From assembly GCA_948485625.1 (NCBI GenBank), contig CAOMRW010000005.1, positions 25,920 to 89,919 on the forward strand: a DNA stretch of 64,000 bases, written 5' to 3'. Origin of the DNA: an uncultured Clostridia bacterium. GTDB lineage: Bacteria; Bacillota; Clostridia; TANB77; CAG-508. The notes beneath the pieces are model-generated. The model was not told where the DNA came from and made no database searches. It saw only the letters and a program-made list of their open reading frames with translations. Position numbers and translations under genes: made by a program. Below, one piece after another: positions 17,021 to 26,406 of the stretch. Positions within the stretch are counted from its first letter, which is position 1. The number at the start of each line of letters is the position of its first letter.

Positions 17021-19012
17021 TTAATATTTAATATATATTTTGCTTCCTTTATTAATAATAACTCCACTTTTTGGCGTTTGTTCAGATATTACTGTGTTTT
17101 CTTTATCTAATTCTTCTGTTTCATTTTCTATACTGAGTTGTAATTCATTTTCTTTTAAAATCTTTTGTGCTTCTTTTATACTCAATCCCTCAATATTTGG
17201 TGTTTCTATTTGTTCTACTTGCTCTATTTCATCTTGATTTCCTTGATTCACTTCTAAATATGGTAATATTTCACTGAAAACTTGCCCTCCTACTGGTGCT
17301 GCAACACCTCCTCCTTGGTGTCCCCCTTCTCCTGTTGGATTATATAATGTTACAAGAACTACTACTTGTGGGTCTTCAATTGGTGCAACTCCTAAAAAAG
17401 ATGTTACATATTTGTTTGTATTTACTCCATCTTCTGAAGTTCCTGTTTTTCCTCCTATCCTGTATCCTGCTACTTTTGCATTTTTACCAGTTCCTTCTGC
17501 TACAACAGATTCCATCATGCTTAAAACTTTTTCTGAGGTTTCTTTAGATATTGCTTTTGATTTTATTTGAGGTTGTATTTCTGTTTTTTCTCCTGTTTGA
17601 CTATTAATAGTTGCTTTAACTACTCTAGGCTGAATTAAGTCTCCTCCATTTGCTATTGCTGATACTGCTGTAACTAACTGAATTGGTGTAATCTCAAATC
17701 TTTGGCCGAAACTTATTGTTGCAAGTTCTACAGGTCCTGCTTTGTTTTCTGCCAAAAATATGCTTCCTGCTTCTCCTGGCAAATCGATTCCAGTTCTTTT
17801 TAATAATCCAAATTTCTCTAAATAGCTATAATAAGTGTGCACACCCATTTTTTGTCCTAGTCCTATAAAAACTGGATTACATGAATTCATCAATCCTTGT
17901 CTTAAACTTTCTGAGCCATGTGGTCTATAATATCTCCAACATTTTATTCTTACACCTGCAACTTCTATTCCTCCAGTACAGCAGAATTGTCCTTCTTTGT
18001 CTATATCAGTTATAATTCCCTCTTCTAATGCTGCTGATGATGTTATAGTTTTAAATGTTGAACCAGGTTCATATGTATCAGTAATTGCTCTATTTCTCCA
18101 TACTGCTTGTAAGCTCTTTGTTTTTGAGCTTTGGTCTTGTGTATCCCAAATCCCTTTCAGTTCTTCTGTGTATGCTGAATATGGTTCATTCAAATTGTAA
18201 TCTGGATATGTTGCCATTGCTAAAATATCTCCATTTTGTGGATTCATGACAACAATATTTCCTCCATCTGTACATTTATTGTCTATGCATGCTTCTTCTA
18301 AATATTTTTCAACTATTGATTGTATATTCATATCAATTGTCAGAACTATATCATCACCATTTATTGCTGCTACATATGATTCTCCCTCTTCTCCAATTTC
18401 TCCTCCTTTTGCATCTGTATGTCTTTTTATTGCTCCTTTTGTTCCAGAAAGTACTTTGTCATATTTAGCCTCTATTCCATCTAATCCTTGATTGTCACTT
18501 CCACAAAATCCTATAATTTGAGATGCTAAGTTATTATTGGGATAATATCTTTTTGTATCTTCATCTATATTTATTCCTGTTGTTATATTGTTTTCTTCTA
18601 TCCATTTTCTGAGTTCATCTGCTTTTTCTTTTTCTATTTTTTTTGCAATTGTTTCTATTGAGCTTCTTTTTGATACTTTTTTTAATGTTTTTTCATAATC
18701 TAGTTCAAAAATTTCTGATAGTTTTTTTGCTACTTTTTCTTTGTCCTCTTTGCTTATATTTCCTGGATTAACAGTTACAGTTTCAACACTACTACTTTGT
18801 GCTAATACTTGACCTGTTGAATCATATATTGTTCCTCTTTTCGGATTTATTGCTCTATCTAATGTTTGTTGTTCATATGCCATTTTTGATAATCTTTTTC
18901 CATCTATTAATTGAATATATCCTAATCTTAATATTAATAATATGATTATTAAAAATACTATAAATAGTACTGTTCTCATTCTTTTTTTTGTTGATAAATT
19001 TATTTTTATCAT
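17021..19012 (-). CDS. Class B penicillin-binding protein with C-terminal PASTA domain (SpoVD/PBP2B type)
   Basis: 663 residues. One N-terminal membrane helix (about 12-30), a PBP dimer domain (about 50-210) and a transpeptidase domain with SxxK in PGSTFKTITS, SxN in NSCNPVF and KTG in GGKTGTSED. A single PASTA domain closes the protein (about 600-663, 'NIEGLSIKEAQKILKENELQ'). It crosslinks peptidoglycan at the septum or, if a true SpoVD, in the spore cortex. I cannot separate these roles from sequence. It lies after ftsL, and its ribosome-binding site is inside a hairpin. Confidence 0.92.
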   Translation of the reverse strand: MIKINLSTKKRMRTVLFIVFLIIILLILRLGYIQLIDGKRLSKMAYEQQTLDRAINPKRGTIYDSTGQVLAQSSSVETVTVNPGNISKEDKEKVAKKLSEIFELDYEKTLKKVSKRSSIETIAKKIEKEKADELRKWIEENNITTGINIDEDTKRYYPNNNLASQIIGFCGSDNQGLDGIEAKYDKVLSGTKGAIKRHTDAKGGEIGEEGESYVAAINGDDIVLTIDMNIQSIVEKYLEEACIDNKCTDGGNIVVMNPQNGDILAMATYPDYNLNEPYSAYTEELKGIWDTQDQSSKTKSLQAVWRNRAITDTYEPGSTFKTITSSAALEEGIITDIDKEGQFCCTGGIEVAGVRIKCWRYYRPHGSESLRQGLMNSCNPVFIGLGQKMGVHTYYSYLEKFGLLKRTGIDLPGEAGSIFLAENKAGPVELATISFGQRFEITPIQLVTAVSAIANGGDLIQPRVVKATINSQTGEKTEIQPQIKSKAISKETSEKVLSMMESVVAEGTGKNAKVAGYRIGGKTGTSEDGVNTNKYVTSFLGVAPIEDPQVVVLVTLYNPTGEGGHQGGGVAAPVGGQVFSEILPYLEVNQGNQDEIEQVEQIETPNIEGLSIKEAQKILKENELQLSIENETEELDKENTVISEQTPKSGVIINKGSKIYIKY

Positions 19013-19014
19013 AA

Positions 19015-19047
19015 AAACACCTCTAATAATATTTATTAGAAGTGTTT
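19015..19047 (-). promoter_or_regulatory. Hairpin that covers the ribosome-binding site of the PBP gene
   Basis: Arms 19015-19028 and 19034-19047 pair over 14 bp with one mismatch and a 5-base loop. In the transcript the 3' arm contains AGAGGTG, the ribosome-binding site of the PBP gene (ATG at 19012). Folding would hide the site, or the hairpin could act as a partial terminator after ftsL. Confidence 0.5.
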
Positions 19048-19069
19048 AATTTTATTCTTATTAATTATA

Positions 19070-19579
19070 TTAAAAATTAAAGATTTTATCTGCTATTTCT
19101 TCCCACCAACTTTTTTCTTCTTTTATAACAATTTTTTCAGAAGCTGATTCTACGTGGTCTTTTTTAGGAAGTGTAACATATATTGTTTGTTTTCCACTTA
19201 GTTTTTGCATTCCAAGTTCTTCTTTTGCAACTTTTTCAATATTATATAAGTTTAGACTATTTTCTATGCTTACTTTTAATTGTTCATTTTCTTTTTGAAG
19301 TGCTGCAAGTTGCTTTTTTTGTTCTTGTATTTGATTGAATTTTTTATCTATTTGAGAGTTTCTACAACTTATGGTTAATAACAATAGAAATAAACTGGCA
19401 ACTGTTATTGTCATTTTTAGTTGAGTTTTTCTTTGCTCTTTAGATACCTTTACTTGCTGTCTTGGTAAGTCTTCTACAATTTTTAGTTGTCTTTTTTGTG
19501 GAACTTTTTTTGTTCTTTTATTGTAATCAGGATTAGTTTTTCTTGGGCTTGTACCATATTGATATCTTTCCTGTGCCAT
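19070..19579 (-). CDS. ftsL: FtsL-like septum protein
   Basis: 169 residues. A basic N-terminal region (about 1-50) leads to one membrane helix (about 54-70, 'TITVASLFLLLLTISC') and a coiled coil ('QIQEQKKQLAALQKENEQLK'), then a short C-terminal tail starting at a GMQKL segment. This is the FtsL/DivIC architecture, and the position between rsmH and the class B PBP is where ftsL is found. FtsL family sequence conservation is low, so the call rests on context and layout. Confidence 0.82.
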   Translation of the reverse strand: MAQERYQYGTSPRKTNPDYNKRTKKVPQKRQLKIVEDLPRQQVKVSKEQRKTQLKMTITVASLFLLLLTISCRNSQIDKKFNQIQEQKKQLAALQKENEQLKVSIENSLNLYNIEKVAKEELGMQKLSGKQTIYVTLPKKDHVESASEKIVIKEEKSWWEEIADKIFNF

Positions 19580-19606
19580 AAGTTTTTTACCTCTCTTTCT
19601 TTAGTT

Positions 19607-20536
19607 TTATATTTTTTCAAAAATTCTTAGTTTTGCACTTTTACTTCTAGAATTTTCTTCTTGTTCTTCTTTTTGTGCTACTATTGGTTTTTTATTAATT
19701 ATATTTCCAAGTGTTTTTGCACCACATACACAGTAAGGCAAGTCACCTGGGCATGTACATTTTCCTTTTGCATCTAACATTGCATTTTTTACTGCTCTGT
19801 CTTCTAATGAGTGAAATGTTATTATACATAGTCTTCCTTGTGTTTCTAGGCTGTCTATACAGTCTTTAACTGTTTTGTATAACGGTTTTATTTCATCATT
19901 TACTTCTATTCTTATTGCTTGAAATGTTCTTTTCGCTGGATGTCCATCATTTTGTTTTGACTTTGGAATAGATTTTTCTATAATTTCTACTAATTGTTTT
20001 GTAGTTTTTATTTCCTGATTTCTTCTATATTCACATATATTTCTTGCAATTTGCCTTGAAAATCTTTCTTCTCCATATTCATATATGATGTTTGATAATT
20101 GTTCTTCAGTATATGTATTTATAACTTCTTTTGCTGTTAATTCTTGAGTTTTATCCATTCTCATATCAAGTTCATTTTCTCCCAAGTAGCTAAATCCTCT
20201 ATTTCTTTCATCTAGTTGATATGAAGATACTCCTAAGTCTAATAAAATTCCATCTACTTTTTCTATTCCTATATCTTCTAAAATTTGTTTTATATTATCA
20301 TGATTGTTTTTTACAAATTTTACATTTTGGAATTCTTTTAAATTTTCTTTTGCAGCTTGCAATGCTTCTTCATCTCTATCAATTCCAATTAGTAGTCCTT
20401 TTTCTGATAATCTTTTTAATATTTCTTTACTATGTCCTGCTCCTCCTAATGTACCATCTACATATATACCATCTGGTTTTATATTTAGACCATCTATACA
20501 TTCTTTAAGCATTACTGGTTTATGTTTGAACTGCAA
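19607..20536 (-). CDS. rsmH: 16S rRNA m4C1402 methyltransferase RsmH
   Basis: 309 residues, start preceded by AAAGAGGTG. The SAM-binding motif 'DGTLGGAGHSKEILKRLSEK' is at about residue 27, followed by 'DGILLDLGVSSYQLDERNRG' and 'NGHPAKRTFQAIRIEVNDEI'-type blocks and a cysteine-rich stretch CTCPGDLPYCVCG. It methylates C1402 in the ribosomal P site. It is the second gene of the cluster. Confidence 0.95.
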   Translation of the reverse strand: MQFKHKPVMLKECIDGLNIKPDGIYVDGTLGGAGHSKEILKRLSEKGLLIGIDRDEEALQAAKENLKEFQNVKFVKNNHDNIKQILEDIGIEKVDGILLDLGVSSYQLDERNRGFSYLGENELDMRMDKTQELTAKEVINTYTEEQLSNIIYEYGEERFSRQIARNICEYRRNQEIKTTKQLVEIIEKSIPKSKQNDGHPAKRTFQAIRIEVNDEIKPLYKTVKDCIDSLETQGRLCIITFHSLEDRAVKNAMLDAKGKCTCPGDLPYCVCGAKTLGNIINKKPIVAQKEEQEENSRSKSAKLRIFEKI

Positions 20537-20567
20537 TTTTTCACCTCTTTAATTTAAAGTTTCAAAG

Positions 20568-20597
20568 AAAACAGCTGGCAAAACTACCAGCTGTTTT
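20568..20597 (-). terminator. Terminator or attenuator between mraZ and rsmH
   Basis: Arms AAAACAGCTGG (20568-20578) and CCAGCTGTTTT (20587-20597) form a perfect 11-bp stem with an 8-base loop, followed in the direction of transcription by a T-rich tail. It stands 30 bases upstream of rsmH, in the middle of the operon, so it probably acts as an attenuator for the downstream genes. Confidence 0.6.
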
Positions 20598-20599
20598 TA

Positions 20600-20857
20600 A
20601 TTTATGTTTTTTCTTTTGGTATTTTATAAATTCCTTTTGTATTTTTATCTTTAGATGTTTGCTTTTGTTTTTTATTCTTTGGTAACTTTAATCTTTGGTA
20701 TTTTTTTCTTTAGTTTTTTAATTTCTTTTGTTATCTTTTCTTTTGTATTAGTATCTTTTGTGTATTTATCTTTGGTATTTTTTTCTTATGTAATTTCATC
20801 TTTTGTATTTTAATCTTTTGTACTTTTTTCTTATGTATCTATATAAGCTTTTGCAAG
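20600..20857 (-). repeat. A-rich degenerate short repeats between mraZ and rsmH
   Basis: On the coding strand this 260-base stretch is almost entirely purine plus scattered T/C, made of degenerate units like ATACAAAAGAT, ATACCAAAGAT and ACTAAAGAA recurring every 15-25 bases (at least ten units). It has no open frame of note and would be an unstructured A-rich RNA leading to the attenuator-like hairpin. Confidence 0.6.
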
Positions 20858-21283
20858 TTATATACCAAGCATTGTCATGTTTTCGGCAATTTCATCTACT
20901 GATATATTTTCATCGCATTTTTGCCAATTTTCTTTATTCCATATTTCTAATCTAGTTCCTACTCCAATTATTACTGCTTCTTTTTCTAGGGTTGCTACTG
21001 TTCTTAAGTTATTTGGTATTAGAAATCTACCTTGTTTATCAATTTCGCATTCAGTTGCTCCTGATAGAAAAAATCTAACAAAGTTTCTTGCATTTTTATC
21101 TGATAGTGGTAGTGATTTTAATTTTGTTTCAAAGTTTAACCATTCTTCTTGTGAAAAAGCAAATAAACATCCGTCTAACCCTTTTGTTAATACGAATTTT
21201 TCTCCAATGTCTTGTCTTAATTTTGCTGGCATTATTAATCTGCCTTTGGCATCTAGAGAATGCTCATATTCACCCATTAACAC
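20858..21283 (-). CDS. mraZ: Transcriptional regulator MraZ
   Basis: 141 residues using the GTG at 21283 (GAGGTGA about 8 bases upstream), which gives the family-typical start [15 protein letters not shown]; an ATG two codons later (21277) is also possible. Both SpoVT/AbrB-like halves carry the DxKGR signature: [17 protein letters not shown] and [17 protein letters not shown]. MraZ binds repeated boxes upstream of its own gene and controls the dcw operon. Four such boxes are visible just upstream. Confidence 0.95.
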   Translation of the reverse strand: MLMGEYEHSLDAKGRLIMPAKLRQDIGEKFVLTKGLDGCLFAFSQEEWLNFETKLKSLPLSDKNARNFVRFFLSGATECEIDKQGRFLIPNNLRTVATLEKEAVIIGVGTRLEIWNKENWQKCDENISVDEIAENMTMLGI

Positions 21284-21299
21284 TTGATTTTCACCTCTT

Positions 21300-21336
21300 C
21301 CACTTTTTCACCACTTTGTACCACTTTTCTCCACTT
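21300..21336 (-). promoter_or_regulatory. MraZ-box array (four AAGTGG repeats)
   Basis: On the coding strand AAGTGG occurs four times, at 21336-21331, 21326-21321, 21316-21311 and 21305-21300, with spacing of 10, 10 and 11 bases, that is one helical turn. This is the layout of operator arrays bound by MraZ octamers in front of dcw operons. Confidence 0.75.
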
Positions 21337-21435
21337 CATGTAAATTGTAATATAACTTTTTTAATTTTGCAATAGTTTTTTGAAAATTTTTTTATTTTTT
21401 ATTAGTAACTATAATTGATACTTAAATTGGCCATT

Positions 21436-21500
21436 AAAAAACTCCATTATAATACAATTGCAACTTTATATTACATACTTGTATTATAATGAAGTTTTTT
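21436..21500. terminator. 22-bp hairpin downstream of the pilin/FGE gene
   Basis: Arms 21436-21457 and 21479-21500 pair over 22 bp with one mismatch around a 21-base loop, each bounded by A/T runs. It lies about 55 bases after the stop of the diversified surface protein and in front of the dcw promoter. It is probably its terminator; a hairpin after the variable repeat is also a known part of DGR target sites, so either role is possible. Confidence 0.6.
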
Positions 21501-21554
21501 CTTCTTTTCTCTATATTTACACAGTTAAAATTAAATGCTCCTATAGTTTTGCTA

Positions 21555-22880
21555 TTAATAAAGTGTAGCACGTGCGCCAACGCCAACAACACTGTGAGAA
21601 GTGCTGTAACAGTTGTGATGAGAAGCTGGATGAATAGAACTATCACTGAAGAAGCATCCTCCTCTACGTGTACAAGGAAGATCACTATTAGAAGTAAGTT
21701 GTTCTAATGTCCATTCAAATTCATTACCTGCTAAATCGTAAATATTCATCTTATTTGTTTGTTCAGATGCTCCTGTTGTTAATAATTGACCGTAACTTAC
21801 ATTGTTTGATGTTTGGCTTGATGTTACATAGTTTTCTGTGTCTTCATCAAATGATTTCCATATATTTTCTGAATCATATATGCTTGTATTATATTTTCCG
21901 CTATTTAATATTAAACTACTGTTACTATAATTTCCCCAGTCTTTACAATTTGTTTTTGTTATTATGTTTCCTACCTTTGTGTCTATAAATTTGCATGTTA
22001 AGTCCCATTGAATTCCAAATAACAAACTTGTTGTTTTATTTACATCTGAATTCATACTATTGGCCAAAATTTGTGCTTCACTACATGTTATAAAATTATA
22101 TGGTATTTGGTCTATTTTACTTACTGCTTCTCCTTTTATTCCACTTGTTTCTATTCTTGTTGTATTGCTTGCTGTGGCTGTAGCATCTCCTATTTCATAT
22201 CTACTTATCCAGAACCCTCCGTTTGCAAATGTGCTACTTAACATTTTTTCGTAATTTTCTTTATATTCGTAATATGTTAGTCCACATCCATTATTTAATA
22301 ACTTTTGTTCTTCAGTTAGATTAGCTGTACTTTCATTTACTAATGTTGAACCATCTAATGCATACCATTCATCTTTATAATCACTATCTCTATAATTTGT
22401 TGGAGCTGTTACATAATTTATTAAATCTGTTTCTATTGCATTATATAACTCTGTTACTGACACTTTATTTAAATCTTTATCTGGTGCATTTTCTTCTAAA
22501 GCTTTTACATTTACAAATATTGTTTTAGGTACTTCTACCCATGTCCATTCATTATTTTTATTATCTTTTATTACTATTCCTTTGTTTGCATCACCTTCAA
22601 TAATTGTTATATCTCTTGGCATTGCATCTACTGGATTTGTCTTTGAATAGTCTATATTTTTAAGTGATTCTTTTATTATTTCTTTTTCATATCCATATAA
22701 TAGTGAATTTTCTAATTCTTGTGCTTCTTCTGATTTATTTTTTGCTTCCTTTGCTTTTTCAAACAATCCACTTCCTGTTAGGCTTGATATTGATATTCCT
22801 GCTAAAATTAATAAAATTATTATTGTTATTACTAGTGCAATTAGTGTTATTGCTTTTTCCTTTTTTGCTTTTTTGTTCAT
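21555..22880 (-). CDS. Pilin-like protein with C-terminal FGE/C-type-lectin-fold domain (candidate DGR target)
   Basis: 441 residues. The N-terminus is a prepilin-like helix (KKEKA then ITLIALVITIIILLILAG), nearly identical to the protein at 708-2129 but with alanine where the cleavage glycine is expected. The C-terminal third is a formylglycine-enzyme/C-lectin fold: NGGFWISRYEIGD, 'MNIYDLAGNEFEWTLEQLTS', then a TRRGG motif and a final GVGARATLY. This ending is the hallmark of variable proteins of diversity-generating retroelements in Firmicutes. No reverse transcriptase or template repeat is in the window. It is likely displayed on the cell surface and binds unknown ligands. Confidence 0.85.
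   Translation of the reverse strand: MNKKAKKEKAITLIALVITIIILLILAGISISSLTGSGLFEKAKEAKNKSEEAQELENSLLYGYEKEIIKESLKNIDYSKTNPVDAMPRDITIIEGDANKGIVIKDNKNNEWTWVEVPKTIFVNVKALEENAPDKDLNKVSVTELYNAIETDLINYVTAPTNYRDSDYKDEWYALDGSTLVNESTANLTEEQKLLNNGCGLTYYEYKENYEKMLSSTFANGGFWISRYEIGDATATASNTTRIETSGIKGEAVSKIDQIPYNFITCSEAQILANSMNSDVNKTTSLLFGIQWDLTCKFIDTKVGNIITKTNCKDWGNYSNSSLILNSGKYNTSIYDSENIWKSFDEDTENYVTSSQTSNNVSYGQLLTTGASEQTNKMNIYDLAGNEFEWTLEQLTSNSDLPCTRRGGCFFSDSSIHPASHHNCYSTSHSVVGVGARATLY
21558..21665 (-). other. Putative DGR variable repeat at the 3' end of the pilin/FGE gene
   Basis: From the RGG motif to the last codon the reading has an unusual density of NNC/NNT codons for Ser, His, Tyr, Asn, Cys and Phe (for example CFFSDSSIHPASHHNCYS) and is visibly more GC-rich than the rest of the gene. 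In DGRs, template AAC/AAT codons become NNC/NNT codons at ligand-contacting positions while framework residues (RGG, PAS, GARATLY) stay fixed. The pattern fits this. The boundary is approximate. Confidence 0.6.
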
Positions 22881-22905
22881 TTCTTTTTCCTCTTTCGTTT
22901 TCTTA

Positions 22906-23394
22906 GTTTTCTATTTTAGTATATATTTTTTTATTTTCAGACACAAGAAAAATGACTATTTTATGTATTAACTTTTTGACATAATATTCTTTTTATTTTA
23001 TATCTTTCTTCTTTAATCTTGCTGTTATTCTTTCTAATTTATTTGCTAATCATCCATTTGATTTACTTTCTAATTCTACATTTTTTCTTTTGGCATTTCT
23101 CTTAATTAGTTTTTGGAAAAATTTTTACATATTTTTGATATATTCACTTTGAAATCTCTATTTTTAAGTTGTGATTTGTAAGATATAATCTGATAGTAAC
23201 ACTATTAATATTAGTTAAATATTTTTATAATACTGATAATTCATTCTTTTTTATAAATTTCATTGCTATACTCAAGTTAAAAAGTGATGTTGATATTTTT
23301 AATTATATATTGTTAAATTTATTATAATCACTAATATATACAGTATGTTTATAAATTTTCATATCAAAATATACATGGTTGTAAGGATGTTTAT
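22906..23394. other. Intergenic region, no gene recognised
   Basis: About 490 bases between the divergent pilin/FGE and XRE genes. AT-rich with several T tracts. It must hold both promoters and possibly the XRE operator, but I see no clear palindrome or open frame. Confidence 0.4.
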
Positions 23395-23781
23395 ATGACA
23401 GAAAATGAGAAAAGATTAAGGAAAAATATTGGAAAGAAAATTAAATTAGCTAGGTCTAAAACTAATTATACTCAAGAAGTTCTTGCTGAAAAGATATCAT
23501 TATCTCCTAGATATATTAGTCAACTAGAACGTGGAATTGCTTTTGGTAGTGCAAGCACTATTGTTAGCTTGTGCAAGGCATTAAATATTTCTTCAGATTT
23601 CTTATTTAGTGATTTTATTGAATCTGATTCTTCTGAGTATATTTCTATGATTGATAATAAATTTCTAGAAAATTATTATCAATTGAATGAGTACAATAAA
23701 AAGGTTATTAATAGATTAACAAATGATTTAATTAAACTTCAACTTGAAGAAGATTTTAAAAATAAAACTAATGTTAATTAG
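23395..23781 (+). CDS. XRE-family transcriptional regulator
   Basis: 128 residues. Residues about 8-66 form a canonical HTH_3 domain: 'RKNIGKKIKLARSKTNYTQE', VLAEKISLSPRYISQLERG, then 'STIVSLCKALNISSDFLF'. The tail (about 70-128) is helical and could be a dimerisation segment. It diverges from the diversified surface protein gene, which makes that gene a candidate target. A perfect REPIN starts 6 bases after its stop. Confidence 0.88.
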   Translation: MTENEKRLRKNIGKKIKLARSKTNYTQEVLAEKISLSPRYISQLERGIAFGSASTIVSLCKALNISSDFLFSDFIESDSSEYISMIDNKFLENYYQLNEYNKKVINRLTNDLIKLQLEEDFKNKTNVN

Positions 23782-23786
23782 TTTTG

Positions 23787-23864
23787 TGGTGATAGGGGGC
23801 CAGGTCTTAAATCCTCACTTTTTATGAAAAAAGTGAGGATTTAAGACCTGGCCCCCTATCACCA
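23787..23864. repeat. Perfect REPIN, 37-bp arms
   Basis: Arms 23787-23823 and 23828-23864 are perfect inverted copies around a 4-base loop. Core TGGTGATAGGGGGCCAGGTC then TTAAATCCTCACTTTTT. It matches the ends of the RAYT unit over the GGGGGCCAGGTCT core. It probably also terminates the XRE transcript. Confidence 0.9.
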
Positions 23865-23979
23865 TTTATTTTAAAAATTTGTTAAAATAGCTTATATTGA
23901 TTGATATTATTTTTTTCTTATGTTATTATATTATTTGATAAAATTGTAAATAATATAATAAATATTAGGAGGTAAAAAA

Positions 23980-26217
23980 ATGGATTTTAAAGAATGGGAC
24001 AAATTCAAAAATGGAGATTGGAAATATGAAATTAATGTAAGAGATTTTATTCAAAATAACTACACTCCATATGAAGGTGATTCAAGCTTTTTAGCTTCTA
24101 CAACAGAAAAAACTGCTAAATTGTGGAATGAAGTTTTAGAATTATATAAAAAAGAGAAAGAGTCAAATGGTAGTGTTTTAGATATAGATACAAAAACAAT
24201 TTCAACAGTTTCTAGTCATGATGCTGGATATATAGATAAAGATTTAGAAGAAATTGTGGGACTTCAAACAGATGCTCCTTTAAAAAGAGCTATAATGCCT
24301 TTTGGAGGAATTCGTATTGTAGAAAAATCTTGTGAAGCATATGGAAAGCAAGTTGACCCAGAAGTTTCTGAAATCTTTCATAAGATAAGAAAAACTCATA
24401 ATGATGGTGTATTTAGTGTATATACACCTGATGTAAGACTTGCTAGAAATAGTCATTTAATAACTGGTCTTCCTGATGGATATGGACGTGGTAGAATTAT
24501 AGGTGATTATAGAAGAGTTGCACTTTATGGTGTTGATGTTTTGATTGAAGAAAAGAAAAAAGATTTAGAACTTTTAGATACAGATGAATTTAATGAAAAT
24601 ACAATTCGTGAAAGAGAAGAAATCTCTGAGCAAATAAAAGCATTAAATGAATTAAAAATAATGGCTTCAAAATATGGTTTTGATATTTCAAAACCAGCAT
24701 CAAATTCAAAAGAAGCTGTTCAATGGTTATATTTTGGATATTTAGGTGCTATAAAAGATCAAAATGGTGCTGCAATGAGTATTGGAAGAACTTCTACTTT
24801 CTTAGATATTTATTTTGAAAGAGATTTACAAGAGGGTGTTTTAACAGAAGAAGATATTCAAGAAATAATGGACCATTTTGTTATGAAATTAAGATTAGTA
24901 AGATTTTTAAGAACTCCTGAATATAATGAATTATTTAGTGGAGACCCAGTATGGGTAACTGAAAGTATTGGTGGTATGGGTATTGATGGTAGAACATTAG
25001 TTACAAAAAATTCTTTTAGAATGTTACACACTCTAGAAACTTTAGGACCTGCACCAGAGCCAAATTTAACTGTTTTATGGTCTAATAATCTTCCTGATGG
25101 ATTTAAAAGATATACATCTGATTTATCAATCAAAACATCATCTATTCAATATGAAAATGATGATTTGATGAGAATTAGCTTAGGAGACGATTATGGTATT
25201 GCTTGTTGTGTTTCTCCTATGAAAATAGGAAAACAAATGCAATTCTTTGGTGCTAGAGCAAATTTAGCTAAAACATTATTATATGCTATAAATGGTGGTA
25301 GAGATGAACTTTCTGGAAAACAAATAACACCAAAATATGAGCCTATTACTTCTGAATATTTAGATTATAATGAAGTTATGGAAAGATTTGACCAAATGAT
25401 GGATTATGTTGCTAAGATTTATATAAAGGCTCTAAATGCTATTCATTATATGCATGATAAATATTCTTATGAAGCAATTGAGATGGCTTTACATGATAAA
25501 GATATTATAAGAACTATGGCATGTGGTATTGCTGGTCTTTCAGTTGTTGCTGATTCTTTATCTGCAATCAAATATGCGAAAGTAAAAGTTATTAGAAATG
25601 ATACAGGATTAGCTATTGATTATAAAGTAGAAGGTGATTTCCCAAAATTCGGAAATGATGATGATAAAGTTGATGAAATAGCTATTGATATAGTAAAAAG
25701 ATTTATTAGAAAATTGGAAAAACGTCAAACATATAGAAATTCAAAACATACTTTATCAATATTAACTATAACTTCTAATGTTGTTTATGGAAAGAATACT
25801 GGAAGTACTCCTGATGGAAGAACTGCTGGAACACCATTCGGTCCAGGTGCAAATCCATTACATGGTAGAGATACAAATGGTGCTTTATCTGTTATGAATT
25901 CAATTGCAAAACTTCCTTTTGAAGCTGCTGAAGATGGAATTTCATATACATTTTCAATCACACCAGGAACTCTTGGAAAAACTGAAGAAGAAAGAGTTAC
26001 AAATTTAGTTACTATGTTAGATGGATATTTTAAACAAACAGGTCATCATATTAATGTAAATGTTTTTGATAGAAGTTTACTTGAAGATGCAATGGAACAT
26101 CCTGAAAAATATCCTCAACTTACAATTCGTGTTTCTGGATATGCTGTTAACTTTACAAAATTAACTAGAGAACAACAGTTGGATGTTATAAATAGAACTA
26201 TTCATGAGAGAATTTAA
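23980..26217 (+). CDS. pflB: Pyruvate formate-lyase
   Basis: 745 residues, start preceded by TTAGGAGGT. The active-site cysteine pair is in IACCVSPMK (about residue 408), and the C-terminal glycyl-radical loop is [12 protein letters not shown] (about residue 722), both intact. PFL converts pyruvate and CoA to acetyl-CoA and formate in the cytoplasm under anaerobic conditions and needs the activating enzyme encoded directly downstream. The length is typical. A nested REPIN lies between this gene and pflA. Confidence 0.97.
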   Translation: MDFKEWDKFKNGDWKYEINVRDFIQNNYTPYEGDSSFLASTTEKTAKLWNEVLELYKKEKESNGSVLDIDTKTISTVSSHDAGYIDKDLEEIVGLQTDAPLKRAIMPFGGIRIVEKSCEAYGKQVDPEVSEIFHKIRKTHNDGVFSVYTPDVRLARNSHLITGLPDGYGRGRIIGDYRRVALYGVDVLIEEKKKDLELLDTDEFNENTIREREEISEQIKALNELKIMASKYGFDISKPASNSKEAVQWLYFGYLGAIKDQNGAAMSIGRTSTFLDIYFERDLQEGVLTEEDIQEIMDHFVMKLRLVRFLRTPEYNELFSGDPVWVTESIGGMGIDGRTLVTKNSFRMLHTLETLGPAPEPNLTVLWSNNLPDGFKRYTSDLSIKTSSIQYENDDLMRISLGDDYGIACCVSPMKIGKQMQFFGARANLAKTLLYAINGGRDELSGKQITPKYEPITSEYLDYNEVMERFDQMMDYVAKIYIKALNAIHYMHDKYSYEAIEMALHDKDIIRTMACGIAGLSVVADSLSAIKYAKVKVIRNDTGLAIDYKVEGDFPKFGNDDDKVDEIAIDIVKRFIRKLEKRQTYRNSKHTLSILTITSNVVYGKNTGSTPDGRTAGTPFGPGANPLHGRDTNGALSVMNSIAKLPFEAAEDGISYTFSITPGTLGKTEEERVTNLVTMLDGYFKQTGHHINVNVFDRSLLEDAMEHPEKYPQLTIRVSGYAVNFTKLTREQQLDVINRTIHERI

Positions 26218-26224
26218 AGGAAAT

Positions 26225-26389
26225 AAAAAAGTGGGGATAAGAGGCTAGGTCTTGGGGATAGGGGGCCAGGTCTTTAATCCCCATTATATAAAAATATATT
26301 TTAAGATAAATAATATAGTGTGATATATAATGGGGATTAAAGACCTGGCCCCCTATCCCCAAGACCTGGCCTCTGACCCCTACTTTTTT
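26225..26389. repeat. Compound (nested) REPIN between pflB and pflA
   Basis: Arms 26225-26290 and 26324-26389, 66 bp each, are inverted copies with about four mismatches in the outer part. The outer layer reads GTGGGGATAAGAGGCTAGGT, and the inner layer is a separate, better preserved unit, GGGGATAGGGGGCCAGGTCT. This looks like one REPIN inserted into an older one. Confidence 0.85.
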
Positions 26390-26406
26390 CTTGTTAGGAG
26401 TAATAA

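Noticed and set aside
21434..21685. Open frame on the minus strand overlapping the end of the pilin/FGE gene
   Set aside because: Wrong frame of the variable region and the downstream hairpin; no start signal.
21555..22880. A DGR template repeat or reverse transcriptase in this window
   Set aside because: I looked for a second copy of the variable segment and for RT motifs on both strands and found none; only the target is present.
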